Part shown: positions 1 through 6,465 of the stretch, one piece after another | How positions within the stretch are numbered: position 1 is the stretch's first letter | Layout of the letters: each line of letters starts with the position of its first letter | Source of the DNA: Chloroflexota bacterium | GTDB taxonomy: Bacteria; Chloroflexota; Dormibacteria; CF-121 | Length of the DNA stretch: 10,708 bases | Reading direction: 5' to 3' | NCBI GenBank assembly: GCA_005889285.1 | Contig: VBFF01000075.1 | Span: forward strand, 1 to 10,708 | Notes under the pieces: generated by a model | What the model was told of the DNA's origin: nothing | Database searches by the model: none | What the model saw: the letters and a program-made list of their open reading frames with translations, nothing else | Translations under genes and position numbers: made by a program

Positions 1-382
1 TGAACGCCCCGATGACGGCCGCGAGGGTCCACTGCGCGGTGGCCGTTAACTGCGTCGACCACGACTGGCCCTTCAGCAGGCTGCCGAGCGGTGCGGCCAC
101 CACCGCCACGAGCAGGGTGACTTCAGGATGACGCCGAAACACGATGATGGCGGCGAGCAGCGTGATCTTGGGTAGTTCGCTCCAGCGGGCGTCCTCCTTC
201 GAGCCGAGCAGGAAGTCGTCCACGATGCACATGCCCATGAAGCTGATCCAGGCCCAGGGCGCCGGGTAGGGCTGGGCCGGCAGCACCCAGCCACCAGTGG
301 CGGTGAGCAGCGCGGCCAGGCCTGCGACCCAAACGAGGGCGCGAATCGACCGAGCGTTGACGTGACGCTGGAGGAAACCCAC
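1..382 (-). CDS. Putative multi-helix membrane protein, N-terminal part (runs off left edge)
   Basis: The minus strand is open from about position 435 to the edge and reads as a hydrophobic protein. From the GTG at 382-380 it begins V-G-F-L-Q-R-H-V-N-A-R-S, followed by a helix (A-L-V-W-V-A-G-L-A-A-L-L-T-A), a second around W-A-W-I-S-F-M-G-M-C-I-V, a short polar charged stretch with K-E-D-A-R, a third (I-T-L-L-A-A-I-I-V-F), a fourth (V-T-L-L-V-A-V-V-A-A-P-L-G) and the start of a fifth at the edge. The helices-plus-short-loops layout resembles the membrane sensor part of HD or GGDEF signalling proteins, but no diagnostic domain is inside the window, so function is unassigned. The start is uncertain: I see no Shine-Dalgarno before GTG 382, and no ATG lies nearby in this frame. 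The gene is divergent from pth with a gap of only about 60 nt. Reading in the other minus frames gives Arg/Pro-rich nonsense, which supports this frame. Confidence 0.55.
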   Translation of the reverse strand, partial: MGFLQRHVNARSIRALVWVAGLAALLTATGGWVLPAQPYPAPWAWISFMGMCIVDDFLLGSKEDARWSELPKITLLAAIIVFRRHPEVTLLVAVVAAPLGSLLKGQSWSTQLTATAQWTLAAVIGAF

Positions 383-443
383 GGCTGGCGAGAGTGCAAC
401 GCCGCGGCAGGGCCACCTTTTGCGTGCTTTACGCTACGGGGCG

Positions 444-1043
444 ATGTTCCGTCGCAAACCGGCCCTGCCGTCGCCCTCGGACCGCTGGCTCGTGATCGGC
501 CTGGGCAATCCCGGCCGGGAATACGAGCGGTCCCGGCACAACATGGGCTTTTTGGTGGTCGACGAACTGGCTCGCCGCCATAGCGCCCGTGTAACCGACC
601 GGGCGGCGAAATCCCTGACGGGTAGGGTCCGGATTGGTGACCGCGAGCTAGTGCTCGCCAAGCCGCAGACCATGATGAATCTCTCCGGGGTGGCGGCCAA
701 GGCCCTGCGGGCAAAGTACGGAGTGCCCCTCGAGCGGACCCTGGTCATCCATGACGAGCTCGACCTCCCCTTTGGCCGGCTGCGCATCCGTAAGGGCGGC
801 AGCTCCGCCGGCAATCACGGGTTGGACTCGCTGATCGCCTCTTTCGGCAGCAAGGACTTCATCCGGTTCCGGCTGGGGATCGGCCGTCCTCCCGGCAACG
901 GCGTCGACTACGTGCTGAGCCCCTTTGCGGCCGCCGAGCAAGCCCAGGTTCCCGACATCGTCTCGCGCGCCGCGGACGCTGTCCTGGTCACGATTGAGCA
1001 CGGTCTCGAGCGCGCCATGACCGATTTCAATCGCGTCTCGTGA
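444..1043 (+). CDS. pth: Peptidyl-tRNA hydrolase (Pth)
   Basis: Cytosolic hydrolase that cleaves the ester bond of peptidyl-tRNA released from stalled ribosomes and recycles the tRNA. Counting from ATG 444 (199 aa, usual for bacterial Pth), the family signatures are present: G-L-G-N-P-G with Asn22, R-H-N with the catalytic His32, P-Q-T-M-M-N-L-S-G with Asn79, the H-D-E-L-D-L-P segment with Asp104, and G-N-H-G-L with Asn124. These correspond to E. coli Asn10, His20, Asn68, Asp93 and Asn114. The start could instead be TTG 420, adding eight residues (L-R-A-L-R-Y-G-A); ATG 444 is preferred because the homologous core begins about 15 residues later and a G-rich stretch (437-441) precedes it, though too close for a good ribosome binding site. 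The 3' end overlaps the convergent MFS gene by 17 nt. No terminator is visible between them. Confidence 0.96.
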   Translation: MFRRKPALPSPSDRWLVIGLGNPGREYERSRHNMGFLVVDELARRHSARVTDRAAKSLTGRVRIGDRELVLAKPQTMMNLSGVAAKALRAKYGVPLERTLVIHDELDLPFGRLRIRKGGSSAGNHGLDSLIASFGSKDFIRFRLGIGRPPGNGVDYVLSPFAAAEQAQVPDIVSRAADAVLVTIEHGLERAMTDFNRVS

Positions 1044-1671
1044 GGAAGAAGGCGAGCACGGCGAGGCCGGCCAACGCCGTCAGTGCTCCGCCAAGCCAGA
1101 CCGCGGCAGCCGGGCCCAGGAAATCGGCGACGATCGCGGCGAAGACGTTGCCGATCGGCGTCACCCCGATGAATAGCATCGAGTAGAGGCTCACCATGCG
1201 ACCCTGCATCCGATCGGGAGCCCGCACCTGCACGAACGTATTGGTCCCGATCGAGTAGACGGCGAACGACCATCCGATCACCAGCAGCAATAGGATCGCC
1301 TGGGTGAAGTCGGGGACGACCACGAAGAGCAGCTCCATGCCGGCGAAGAGCAGCGCGCCCATCACGATGCGGCGCGGCTCGAGCAGGAAGGCACCGGCAA
1401 AGGTCATGGTCAGCGCGCCAACCAGTGACCCGATCCCCTGTGCCGCAAACAGGTATCCGAGCGTATCCGCGTTGGCGTGAAGGACGATGCGGGTAAACAA
1501 GGGCAGTACCAGGTTGAAGTTCGCGCCGAACGTGCCGGCGACGAACAGCAGCGCAAAGAGGCCGGCGAGCGCGGGGGTTCGCGCGACGTAGCGCAATGCC
1601 TCGGCAATCAGCTGCACGGCGGTCTGTGGAGGCCCCGCGGTCAGCGGGCGGCGGCGGATGGTCAGCAGTGC
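1027..1671 (-). pseudogene. MFS exporter (EntS/MFS_3-like), C-terminal half, out of frame with N-terminal half
   Basis: This is the C-terminal half of the same transporter. From about 1671 it reads A-L-L-T-I-R-R-R-P-L, the expected end of helix 6 and the central cytoplasmic loop, then the typical loop sequence Q-L-I-A-E-A-L-R-Y-V-A-R-T-P. It continues through six hydrophobic helices (for example L-F-A-L-L-F-V-A-G-T-F-G and A-I-L-L-L-L-V-I-G-W-S-F) with the conserved V-R-A-P-D-R-M-Q-G-R-M-V-S-L-Y loop between helices 10 and 11, ending F-F-L-T-R-R-D. A GTG at 1617 could in principle start it independently, but half an MFS has no known function alone, and no ribosome binding site is evident there. 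Together the halves give about 390 residues, a little short of a normal MFS_3 protein. The stop codon overlaps the 3' end of pth (convergent). Whether this is real inactivation or a sequencing/assembly error cannot be told from the sequence. Confidence 0.8.
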
Positions 1672-2195
1672 TGGATCCAGAAACAGGCGGCGACGCCAAG
1701 TGTCGCGATCACGACGCCACCCAGTGCCGGGCCAGCGATGCGGGCGAGATTGAAGGCGATCGAGTTCAGCGCCACGGCACTGACCAATTCGCCCCGACCG
1801 ACCATCTCGAGAACCGTCGCCTGGCGGGCGGGGAAGTAGAGCGCCTGGTTCAAGCCTAAAACGGCGGCCAGCACCAGGACCATCGGCAAGGTGATGACGT
1901 GCGTGGCCGTGAGCGCCGCATACACCGCGGCGCCGACCAGCGAAACGAGCTGCGTGAGCAACAGTACGTCCCGATGGGCATAGCGATCGACGACGGTGCC
2001 CGCATATAGGCCAAAGATCAGGACCGGGCCATAACTGAAGGCGCCGAAGAGCGCGAGCGCCAGGGCCGAGTTATGCGAAAGCTGGAGGACGAGCCAGGCG
2101 CCGGCCACCGATTGCATCCAGGTGCCGACCAGCGACACCGCCTGCCCGATGAAATAGCGGCGGAACTCGGGGTACTGGAGCGCGGAAACCTGCAC
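1662..2195 (-). pseudogene. MFS exporter (EntS/MFS_3-like), N-terminal half, broken by frameshift
   Basis: Reads as the first half of a 12-helix major facilitator of the MFS_3/EntS type (drug or siderophore exporters). It has an N-terminal Y-P-E-F-R-R-Y-F-I-G-Q-A-V-S-L-V-G-T-W-M-Q-S segment, the motif-A-like loop Y-A-G-T-V-V-D-R-Y-A-H-R after helix 2, and the helix 4-5 segment G-L-N-Q-A-L-Y-F-P-A-R-Q-A. It then reaches G-V-A-A-C-F-W-I, expected to continue into helix 6, but stops three residues later at 1662-1664. The continuation lies in another frame from about 1671 (see next entry). Compared with the family as I know it, roughly ten residues of helix 6 are missing at the junction, so this looks like a small deletion that is not a multiple of three. 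The start is GTG 2195; a TAAACT hexamer at 2245-2250 (minus) could be a -10 for its own promoter. Substrate cannot be predicted. Confidence 0.8.
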
Positions 2196-2197
2196 GA

Positions 2198-2213
2198 CCG
2201 CGCGACGGCGCGG
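2198..2213 (-). other. Perfect 6-bp inverted repeat just before the MFS start codon
   Basis: CCGCGC and GCGCGG flank a 4-nt loop, ending 2 nt before the GTG at 2195. In the mRNA this would fold into a GC-only hairpin covering the position where a ribosome binding site should be. It could be chance in GC-rich DNA, a translational brake, or a sign that the true start lies further upstream, since the frame stays open into the gap to 2267. Confidence 0.35.
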
Positions 2214-2267
2214 CTCGACGGCAGTCGGAGTGGCGATGGTGTTCAGTTTACTTGCGCGCGGCAGAGC

Positions 2268-3404
2268 TCAGACGGCGGCCAGGGCCTGCATCAGCTCGGT
2301 GAATTGCGCCGTGGCCTGGGCTTGCGCGTGATGGATGACGATCGGCATTCGCCGCTTGCTGGCCGCGGAAAACTCGTCACGCTGGTAAAGGATCATCGCC
2401 GCCACTTCCATCTTCAGGGCGGCGGCTACCTCGGTCCGGCTCAGCTGCAGGCTGCCGTGGGCATTCGAGATGACCAGCCGGATGCGGTGACTCAGTATGC
2501 CGGTCTCGCGCAGCCGCTCGAGGAATTGTCGGGTCAGCTCCACGCCGATGATTTCCGGCTCGACGACGATCAGGATGACGTCGGCCTCGCGCAGCAGCGG
2601 CGGCGCAAACAGCGACGGCTGGTTTCCGAGGTCGACGACGATGGTTTCCGCGAGCCCGCGCACGGAGGTGGCGAAGCTGCTGATCGCCACCGACGGGATT
2701 TCGCGGTATGCAGAGTCGCGGCGCACGCCAGGCAGCAGTCGGAGCGGCACCTGTGGGTTGCGCATCAGGTAGTTCGAGAGGCGGTGAGCACTCGCCACGC
2801 CGTCGCTGAGGACCTCGCCCCAGGCCCAGCGGTCCGGAACCTCGATATTGAGCATGCTGCCCAGGGTGCCGACCGGGACCGCCAGGTCGGCGAGCACAAC
2901 GGCCTCTCCTCCTTTGCCACCGGCGTGCATGGCGGCCAGGTTCATGGCTACGGTGCTGGTGCCGATCCCGCCCTTGGCGCCGGCCACCACGGTGAGCCGC
3001 CCGCGCGCCTGCGCTCCCCTTTGCCGCAGTCGCGCACCCCGCTCGAGCATCACCTTGAGGCGTGTCACCAGTTCGCGCGACTCGACCGGCTTGACCAGGT
3101 AATCGTCCGCCCCCAGCTCGAGTGCCCGAACCTTGCCATCGAGCTCGTCGAGAACCGAGAGTACGACGATCTGGATGTCGGCGCCGGCCGGCCCCTTGCG
3201 AATCCGCTCGCAGACCATGAAGCCGTCGACCTCCGGCATCATCAGGTCGACGAGAACCAGGTCGGGGCGCTCTTTCTCGACCAGAGCCACGCCCTCGTTC
3301 CCGCCGGCGGCCGCTTGCACGTCGAAGCCGGCGGTTCCGAGGAGCGTCTGCAGGTAGGCGCGGTTCGGCGCCTCGTCATCGATTACCGCGATGCGCCCTG
3401 TCAC
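2268..3404 (-). CDS. Response regulator receiver domain fused to CpaE/TadZ-like (MinD family) ATPase
   Basis: 378 aa from GTG 3404. Residues 1-120 form a CheY-type receiver with the full active-site set: Asp9/Asp10 (V-I-D-D-E), phospho-acceptor Asp53 (L-V-D-L-M-M-P), Ser83 in the Thr/Ser position and Lys105 (L-V-K-P). Residues 136-378 are a SIMIBI-class ATPase with a deviant Walker A, G-A-K-G-G-I-G-T-S-T (signature Lys144), a switch region around A-D-L-A-V-P-V-G-T-L-G and a Walker-B-like I-V-V-D-L-G. The arrangement is that of CpaE/TadZ, which localises Tad pilus machinery at the pole; here the receiver retains phosphorylation residues that many CpaE proteins have lost. No other tad gene (CpaF-type ATPase, TadB/C, pilin) and no histidine kinase is in the window, so the target and kinase are unknown. 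It lies 45 nt downstream of the SnoaL gene on the same strand and may be cotranscribed. A membrane-associated localisation role is inferred from the family. Confidence 0.9.
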   Translation of the reverse strand: MTGRIAVIDDEAPNRAYLQTLLGTAGFDVQAAAGGNEGVALVEKERPDLVLVDLMMPEVDGFMVCERIRKGPAGADIQIVVLSVLDELDGKVRALELGADDYLVKPVESRELVTRLKVMLERGARLRQRGAQARGRLTVVAGAKGGIGTSTVAMNLAAMHAGGKGGEAVVLADLAVPVGTLGSMLNIEVPDRWAWGEVLSDGVASAHRLSNYLMRNPQVPLRLLPGVRRDSAYREIPSVAISSFATSVRGLAETIVVDLGNQPSLFAPPLLREADVILIVVEPEIIGVELTRQFLERLRETGILSHRIRLVISNAHGSLQLSRTEVAAALKMEVAAMILYQRDEFSAASKRRMPIVIHHAQAQATAQFTELMQALAAV

Positions 3405-3449
3405 GACGCTGTAACGCTCAGCCGGTGATCTTGCCTGCGCCGCCGCCGG

Positions 3450-3818
3450 CTAGATCGCCAGGCCGACGTACTCCAGGTCGCGCCAGATCTGCCCGTCGCG
3501 AACGTCGACGACGCTGACCGAAGGCTGGCGGACCTTCCCGGTGAGGCCCGTGTAGGTCCATTCGCCAATAACGACTACGGTCTCGCCTTCGGTCACCAGC
3601 CGTTCGACCTCAAACCGTACGTCCGGCGTGCGCGCCACCGCCTGGCGGCTCAGGAGGACGAAGGCCTCCCGGCCAAGGATCGGCTCGGGCACGCCGGGTG
3701 TTCGATGGACGACGTCGGGGTGAAGCCGGCGGGCAAAGCCATCCCAGTCGCGCGCGCGGAGTGCGTCAAGGGCCGCCGTCACGACGTCCGCAGCCGAGCT
3801 ACGAGAGATGGAAGACAT
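3450..3818 (-). CDS. SnoaL/NTF2-like domain protein
   Basis: 122 aa from ATG 3818 (a TTG at 3827 would add three residues). The sequence has the layout of the small alpha+beta NTF2-like barrel of SnoaL-type proteins. An N-terminal helix pair reads A-A-D-V-V-T-A-A-L-D-A-L-R-A-R-D-W-D-G-F and is followed by the L-H-P-D-V-V-H strand. A G-R-E-A-F segment comes next, then alternating beta strands (V-R-F-E-V-E-R-L-V, T-V-V-V-I-G-E-W-T-Y-T-G, V-S-V-V-D-V-R-D-G-Q-I). The last strand pair ends W-R-D-L-E-Y. Members are binding proteins, polyketide cyclases or isomerases, or have no known activity; no specific substrate can be named. The start lies inside dgkA (overlap 20 nt), which implies translational coupling and cotranscription with ybeY-dgkA. 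Confidence 0.8.
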   Translation of the reverse strand: MSSISRSSAADVVTAALDALRARDWDGFARRLHPDVVHRTPGVPEPILGREAFVLLSRQAVARTPDVRFEVERLVTEGETVVVIGEWTYTGLTGKVRQPSVSVVDVRDGQIWRDLEYVGLAI

Positions 3819-4227
3819 GGCGCGCAAATAGAAGAGCGCCCACCAGCGCCGCCGCGCCTGCGGCGACCAGCACGGCGGCTGCGGCGACGTCTTTCGCGCG
3901 ACCGATCATGGGGTGGTGCTCAGGCCACGCATAGTCGATCAGCACTTCGAGCGCCGTGTTGAACAGTTCGGCCGCGATCACGACCGCGAAGCACAGAACC
4001 AGGCCGACGAATTCGATGGCGGTGAAGCGAAAGAACAGTGCCGCCACCAGGACGACGAACGCGATCAGCAGGTGCACGCGCAAGTTCGCCTGCGACGAGA
4101 GGGCCCAGGTAAAGCCCCGCCCTGCGTGGCGAAAGCTGTACAGCGTTCGACGCACGTCGACCCGGCGCGCCCGGCTGGGGCTGCCGATCCGTTCGGCTTC
4201 GAACTCGGCGTCGGAACGCGGCGTCAC
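3799..4227 (-). CDS. dgkA: Diacylglycerol kinase / undecaprenol kinase family (DgkA)
   Basis: Small integral membrane kinase; Gram-positive-type members phosphorylate undecaprenol to recycle the cell-wall lipid carrier, others act on diacylglycerol. The 142 aa contain a polar, basic N-terminal extension (about 35 residues) and then the family core. This has the amphipathic surface helix with S-S-Q-A-N-L-R-V-H (Asn48, Arg50, His52), a transmembrane helix (L-L-I-A-F-V-V-L-V-A-A-L-F-F), and a second helix ending in the catalytic A-E-L-F-N-T-A-L-E with Glu87, Asn90 and Glu94. The A-K-D-V-A-A-A-A-V segment (Lys112, Asp113) leads into the last helix. Gln46 occupies the position often filled by Glu in this family; I believe Gln variants occur naturally. 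The GTG start at 4227 overlaps the TGA of ybeY as GTGA, a 4-nt coupling. Which lipid is phosphorylated cannot be decided from sequence; the undecaprenol role is more likely in a monoderm context. Confidence 0.92.
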   Translation of the reverse strand: MTPRSDAEFEAERIGSPSRARRVDVRRTLYSFRHAGRGFTWALSSQANLRVHLLIAFVVLVAALFFRFTAIEFVGLVLCFAVVIAAELFNTALEVLIDYAWPEHHPMIGRAKDVAAAAVLVAAGAAALVGALLFARHVFHLS

Positions 4228-4685
4228 GGCGCCGCGGCCAAGATGCGGTTGGTCAGCCCGGTCATGGCCGCCTCCTCCGCCGGCTCGGCGTGGTCGTAGC
4301 CCAACAGGTGCAGGAAGCCGTGCACCGCGAGCAGCCGTACTTCGTCATTGACGGGGTGCCCGGCGTCACGCGCCTGCCGCCGCGCACGCGGCAAGGAGAT
4401 CATGATGTCACCCAGCCAGTCTTCCGTGCCCGGCGGCGATTGGAAGCGCTGGTCGGTCGCTTGCTCGCGAGCAGCGAAGGCAAGCACGTCCGTTGGCTCG
4501 TCGAGCCCGCGGTAGCGATTGTTGTACTCGCGCAGCCGCTCATCGCCCGTGAGGGTCACGACGGCGACGGCCTTAGCGGGCAAGTCCATGGTGCGCGCCG
4601 CCGTCTCGAGCACCACCTTCAAGCCATCCAGATCCACTCCCGAGGCGATGGACGCGGGTCCCAAACGGCTCATCTGGATGAGCAC
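4224..4685 (-). CDS. ybeY: Endoribonuclease YbeY
   Basis: Zinc-dependent endoribonuclease needed for 16S rRNA 3'-end maturation and 70S quality control. The family signature H-G-x-L-H-L-x-G-Y-D-H is intact at residues 122-132 (H-G-F-L-H-L-L-G-Y-D-H), giving the three metal-binding histidines His122, His126 and His132. The upstream family segments N-N-R-Y-R-G-L-D-E-P-T-D-V-L-A-F (55-70) and L-G-D-I-M-I-S (91-97) are also clear. Length 153 aa is normal. The start is GTG 4685; ATG 4673 is an alternative that would remove four residues. It sits 27 nt downstream of a small membrane protein gene and overlaps dgkA by 4 nt; adjacency of ybeY and dgkA is the classic order in Firmicutes and relatives. 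Confidence 0.96.
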   Translation of the reverse strand: MLIQMSRLGPASIASGVDLDGLKVVLETAARTMDLPAKAVAVVTLTGDERLREYNNRYRGLDEPTDVLAFAAREQATDQRFQSPPGTEDWLGDIMISLPRARRQARDAGHPVNDEVRLLAVHGFLHLLGYDHAEPAEEAAMTGLTNRILAAAP

Positions 4686-4712
4686 GGCACAATCCTACCC
4701 GGGCCGCGCCGG

Positions 4713-5045
4713 TTACGCCGTCGGTTTCTGGGACTTGGTGTCGCCGCGCCCGGCGAGATAGCGGAGTCCGATCAAGCCGGCCGCCAGCAGCACCCAGACC
4801 AGCAGGATCCAGTCCTGCGGGACCGATGACCGCCGGCCGAGGTCCGCCGCCAGGGCGTCGGCAAGGATGAACGCGCCGATCAAGAGCAGGCCGGTGCCTT
4901 CCATCCGCGTGCGCGCCTTGCCGGGATCGCCACCGCGACGGAGGAACTTCGGCACCCTGCCAAAGCCGATCATCGAGATGGCGGGGATGATCACGGCGGC
5001 CGCCGCGACGTAGGCAAGCACGATCACCGAGCCCGAAAGCAGCAC
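4713..5045 (-). CDS. Small three-helix membrane protein of unknown function
   Basis: 110 aa, not recognised. Three hydrophobic segments are visible: residues about 5-27 (V-I-V-L-A-Y-V-A-A-A-A-V-I-I-P), 50-67 (T-G-L-L-L-I-G-A-F-I-L-A-D-A-L) and 78-96 (W-I-L-L-V-W-V-L-L-A-A-G-L-I-G-L-R-Y-L). A basic loop between the first two (R-V-P-K-F-L-R-R-G-G-D-P-G-K-A-R-T-R) suggests that this loop is cytoplasmic. The C-terminus is polar and basic. The start is GTG 5045; no Shine-Dalgarno precedes it. An A/T-rich stretch at 5051-5057 lies about 6 nt upstream, so a leaderless transcript is possible. It is divergent from the small plus-strand gene at 5077 (31-nt gap) and probably cotranscribed with ybeY. The hydrophobic frame and gene spacing support it being real. 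Confidence 0.65.
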   Translation of the reverse strand: MLLSGSVIVLAYVAAAAVIIPAISMIGFGRVPKFLRRGGDPGKARTRMEGTGLLLIGAFILADALAADLGRRSSVPQDWILLVWVLLAAGLIGLRYLAGRGDTKSQKPTA

Positions 5046-5076
5046 TATGGTAAATATCGCAGTGGGGGCTTGAAGA
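5046..5076. promoter_or_regulatory. Putative divergent promoter between two small membrane-protein genes
   Basis: This 31-nt gap separates the GTG 5045 (minus) and TTG 5077 (plus) start codons. It contains the only A/T-rich run of the neighbourhood, TATGGTAAATAT (5046-5057), which offers -10-like hexamers in both directions, and a GGGGG at 5064-5068 that can serve as Shine-Dalgarno for the plus-strand TTG with 8-nt spacing. No convincing -35 is visible on either side, so this is inferred mainly from position. Confidence 0.35.
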
Positions 5077-5331
5077 TTGCACCTTTACCTCGCCGCTGAC
5101 ACCACGAGCACGAGCTACCGAGCGGGCTATGTGGTCGGCCGGCTCTTTTACCTGGCGCTCGTCCCGGTCTTCGTCATCGCCCTGGTCTACTGGCTGAACG
5201 GCCGCTCTCGGCCAGAGCCGATGCGCTTCTCCCACGCGATCTCGCGCTGGTGGGTGTGGGTCGTCGGACTGCTGACTGGCTTCATCTTGCTGACCGTGCT
5301 CGGTATCGCGCTCGCCTCGACGTCCGCGTAA
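5077..5331 (+). CDS. Small two-helix membrane protein of unknown function
   Basis: 84 aa, not recognised. It has a short polar N-terminus (T-T-S-T-S-Y-R-A-G-Y) and a hydrophobic helix at about 21-41 (L-F-Y-L-A-L-V-P-V-F-V-I-A-L-V-Y-W-L). A basic loop with N-G-R-S-R-P-E-P-M-R-F follows, then a second helix at about 58-80 (W-W-V-W-V-V-G-L-L-T-G-F-I-L-L-T-V-L). The TTG start at 5077 is supported by GGGGG eight nucleotides upstream. The gene runs against the surrounding minus-strand cluster, and its TAA (5329-5331) directly abuts the stop codon of pgpH (5332-5334), with no nucleotide between. A real gene is favoured by the clean membrane topology and the fit between its neighbours. Partners and function are unknown. 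Confidence 0.62.
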   Translation: MHLYLAADTTSTSYRAGYVVGRLFYLALVPVFVIALVYWLNGRSRPEPMRFSHAISRWWVWVVGLLTGFILLTVLGIALASTSA

Positions 5332-6465
5332 TCAGGACGGGCTGGGACGGGGCCTCGGCGCAGGTCGAGGCAAGGGGATCGTCTTGTCCTCGGCATCCAG
5401 CGTCCCGTCGTGTCCCCCACCCGTCGTATCGACGGCGGCTCCTCCCCTGGCGGTCTCGGCGACCGCCGCCGGATACTCGATGCGAGCGTGGTAGATGCTG
5501 ACGACCATGTTGGCCATCGCCTCCTCCACCAGGTGCAGGTCGCGGAAGGACAGATCGCACTCGTCGAGCTGGCCGTCGCGGACGAATCCCTGAAGCATGC
5601 GGTGGACGTGGTCCCGGATTCCCTCGGTGCTCCGATCCTTGAGGGTTCGGGCTGATGCCTCGACCGTGTCGGCGATCATGACGATGGCCGCCTCCTTCGA
5701 GCGGGGTCGGGGGCCGGGATAGCGGAAATCATCTTCGCGCACGTCGAGGCCCTGCTCGAGCGCCTGCCGGTAGAAGTAACGCTTGACGGTCGTGCCCTGG
5801 TGCTGCTGGACGATCTCGCGGATCGTGGTCGGAAAGTGATACTGCTTGAGCAGCTCGACGCCTTCGGTGACGTGGGCATTCAAAATGTCCGAGCTGGTCG
5901 TTGGTGACAGGTTCTCGTGGATGTTGCCGATGTCCGCCTGGTTTTCGACGAAGAAGTGCGGCCGGCGGATCTTGCCGATGTCGTGGAAGTAACAGCCGAC
6001 CCTCGCCAGCACCGGATTGGCGCCGACCGCCTCGGCCGCGGCCTCCGCCAGGTTGGCGGCCACGATGGAATGGTTGTACGTCCCCGGTGCGCTCACCATC
6101 AGGCGCTTCAGGAGGGGGTTGTTCGGCGTCATCAGTTCCAGGAGTTTCATCGGGGTCACGACGTGGGTGATTTCGCCCAGCCAGGTGAGAAGACCGGCCG
6201 CGATCAGGGCGGAAAGCAGGCCGTTGATCAGGGCGAGCACACCAATGGTCAGTATTTCGTCGAGTGACTGGTGGCGCTCGATCAGTGAGAGCGAGACGAG
6301 TGTCACGAACTGGGCGCCGGCGACGAGGATGCCGGCGGTGACCCACTGGCCGAGGCGCTCGAGCCGGTGGACGTAGATCGAGCCGATCGCTCCCCCCAGG
6401 AAGCCAACGAGCGTAAGCGGCAGCACGTTGTCGGCGACGATGCCGGTCAGCAAACCCACGGCAAG
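5332..6465 (-). CDS. pgpH: PgpH-like 7TM-HD cyclic-di-AMP phosphodiesterase, C-terminal part (membrane helices and HD domain)
   Basis: This is the second frame of the 7TM-HD gene. It picks up at about 6465 with L-A-V-G-L-L-T-G-I-V-A-D-N, carries the later transmembrane helices (V-L-P-L-T-L-V-G-F-L-G-G-A-I-G and following) and then the cytoplasmic HD phosphohydrolase. Numbering from the GTG at 6459, the metal-site residues are His130 (Y-N-H-S), His159-Asp160 (F-H-D-I-G-K-I), His196 (N-A-H-V-T-E-G), His220 (Q-Q-H-Q-G-T-T) and Asp264 (I-A-D-T-V-E-A). The family often has H-H-G-T where this has H-Q-G-T; I recall H-Q-G-T variants in other phyla. The tail after residue 335 is low-complexity Gly/Pro/Arg. 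In characterised members (Listeria PgpH, B. subtilis YqfF) the enzyme hydrolyses cyclic-di-AMP to pApA. This part needs the upstream frame to make a complete enzyme; the break is discussed separately. Confidence 0.9.
   Translation of the reverse strand, partial: LAVGLLTGIVADNVLPLTLVGFLGGAIGSIYVHRLERLGQWVTAGILVAGAQFVTLVSLSLIERHQSLDEILTIGVLALINGLLSALIAAGLLTWLGEITHVVTPMKLLELMTPNNPLLKRLMVSAPGTYNHSIVAANLAEAAAEAVGANPVLARVGCYFHDIGKIRRPHFFVENQADIGNIHENLSPTTSSDILNAHVTEGVELLKQYHFPTTIREIVQQHQGTTVKRYFYRQALEQGLDVREDDFRYPGPRPRSKEAAIVMIADTVEASARTLKDRSTEGIRDHVHRMLQGFVRDGQLDECDLSFRDLHLVEEAMANMVVSIYHARIEYPAAVAETARGGAAVDTTGGGHDGTLDAEDKTIPLPRPAPRPRPSPS

Noticed and set aside
73..714. A 213-codon minus-strand frame overlapping pth and the left-edge gene
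   Set aside because: The translation is Pro/Arg/Ser-rich and lies antisense to pth; the neighbouring minus frame in 1-382 gives proper membrane helices.
1596..2195. Possible programmed ribosomal frameshift in the MFS gene
   Set aside because: There is no slippery heptamer at the junction, and the two frames do not join into a full helix 6; residues appear to be missing, which a frameshift by the ribosome cannot explain.
2073..3428. A 451-codon open frame on the plus strand, opposite the receiver/CpaE gene
   Set aside because: It is antisense to an unmistakable receiver-ATPase protein, its translation is rich in Arg, His, Gln, Asp and Gly without domain structure, and long antisense frames are routine in GC-rich DNA.
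3405..3449. Terminator or attenuator between the SnoaL gene and the receiver/CpaE gene
   Set aside because: Only a 5-bp GCCGG/CCGGC pairing with a large loop exists and no T-run follows, so it does not qualify.
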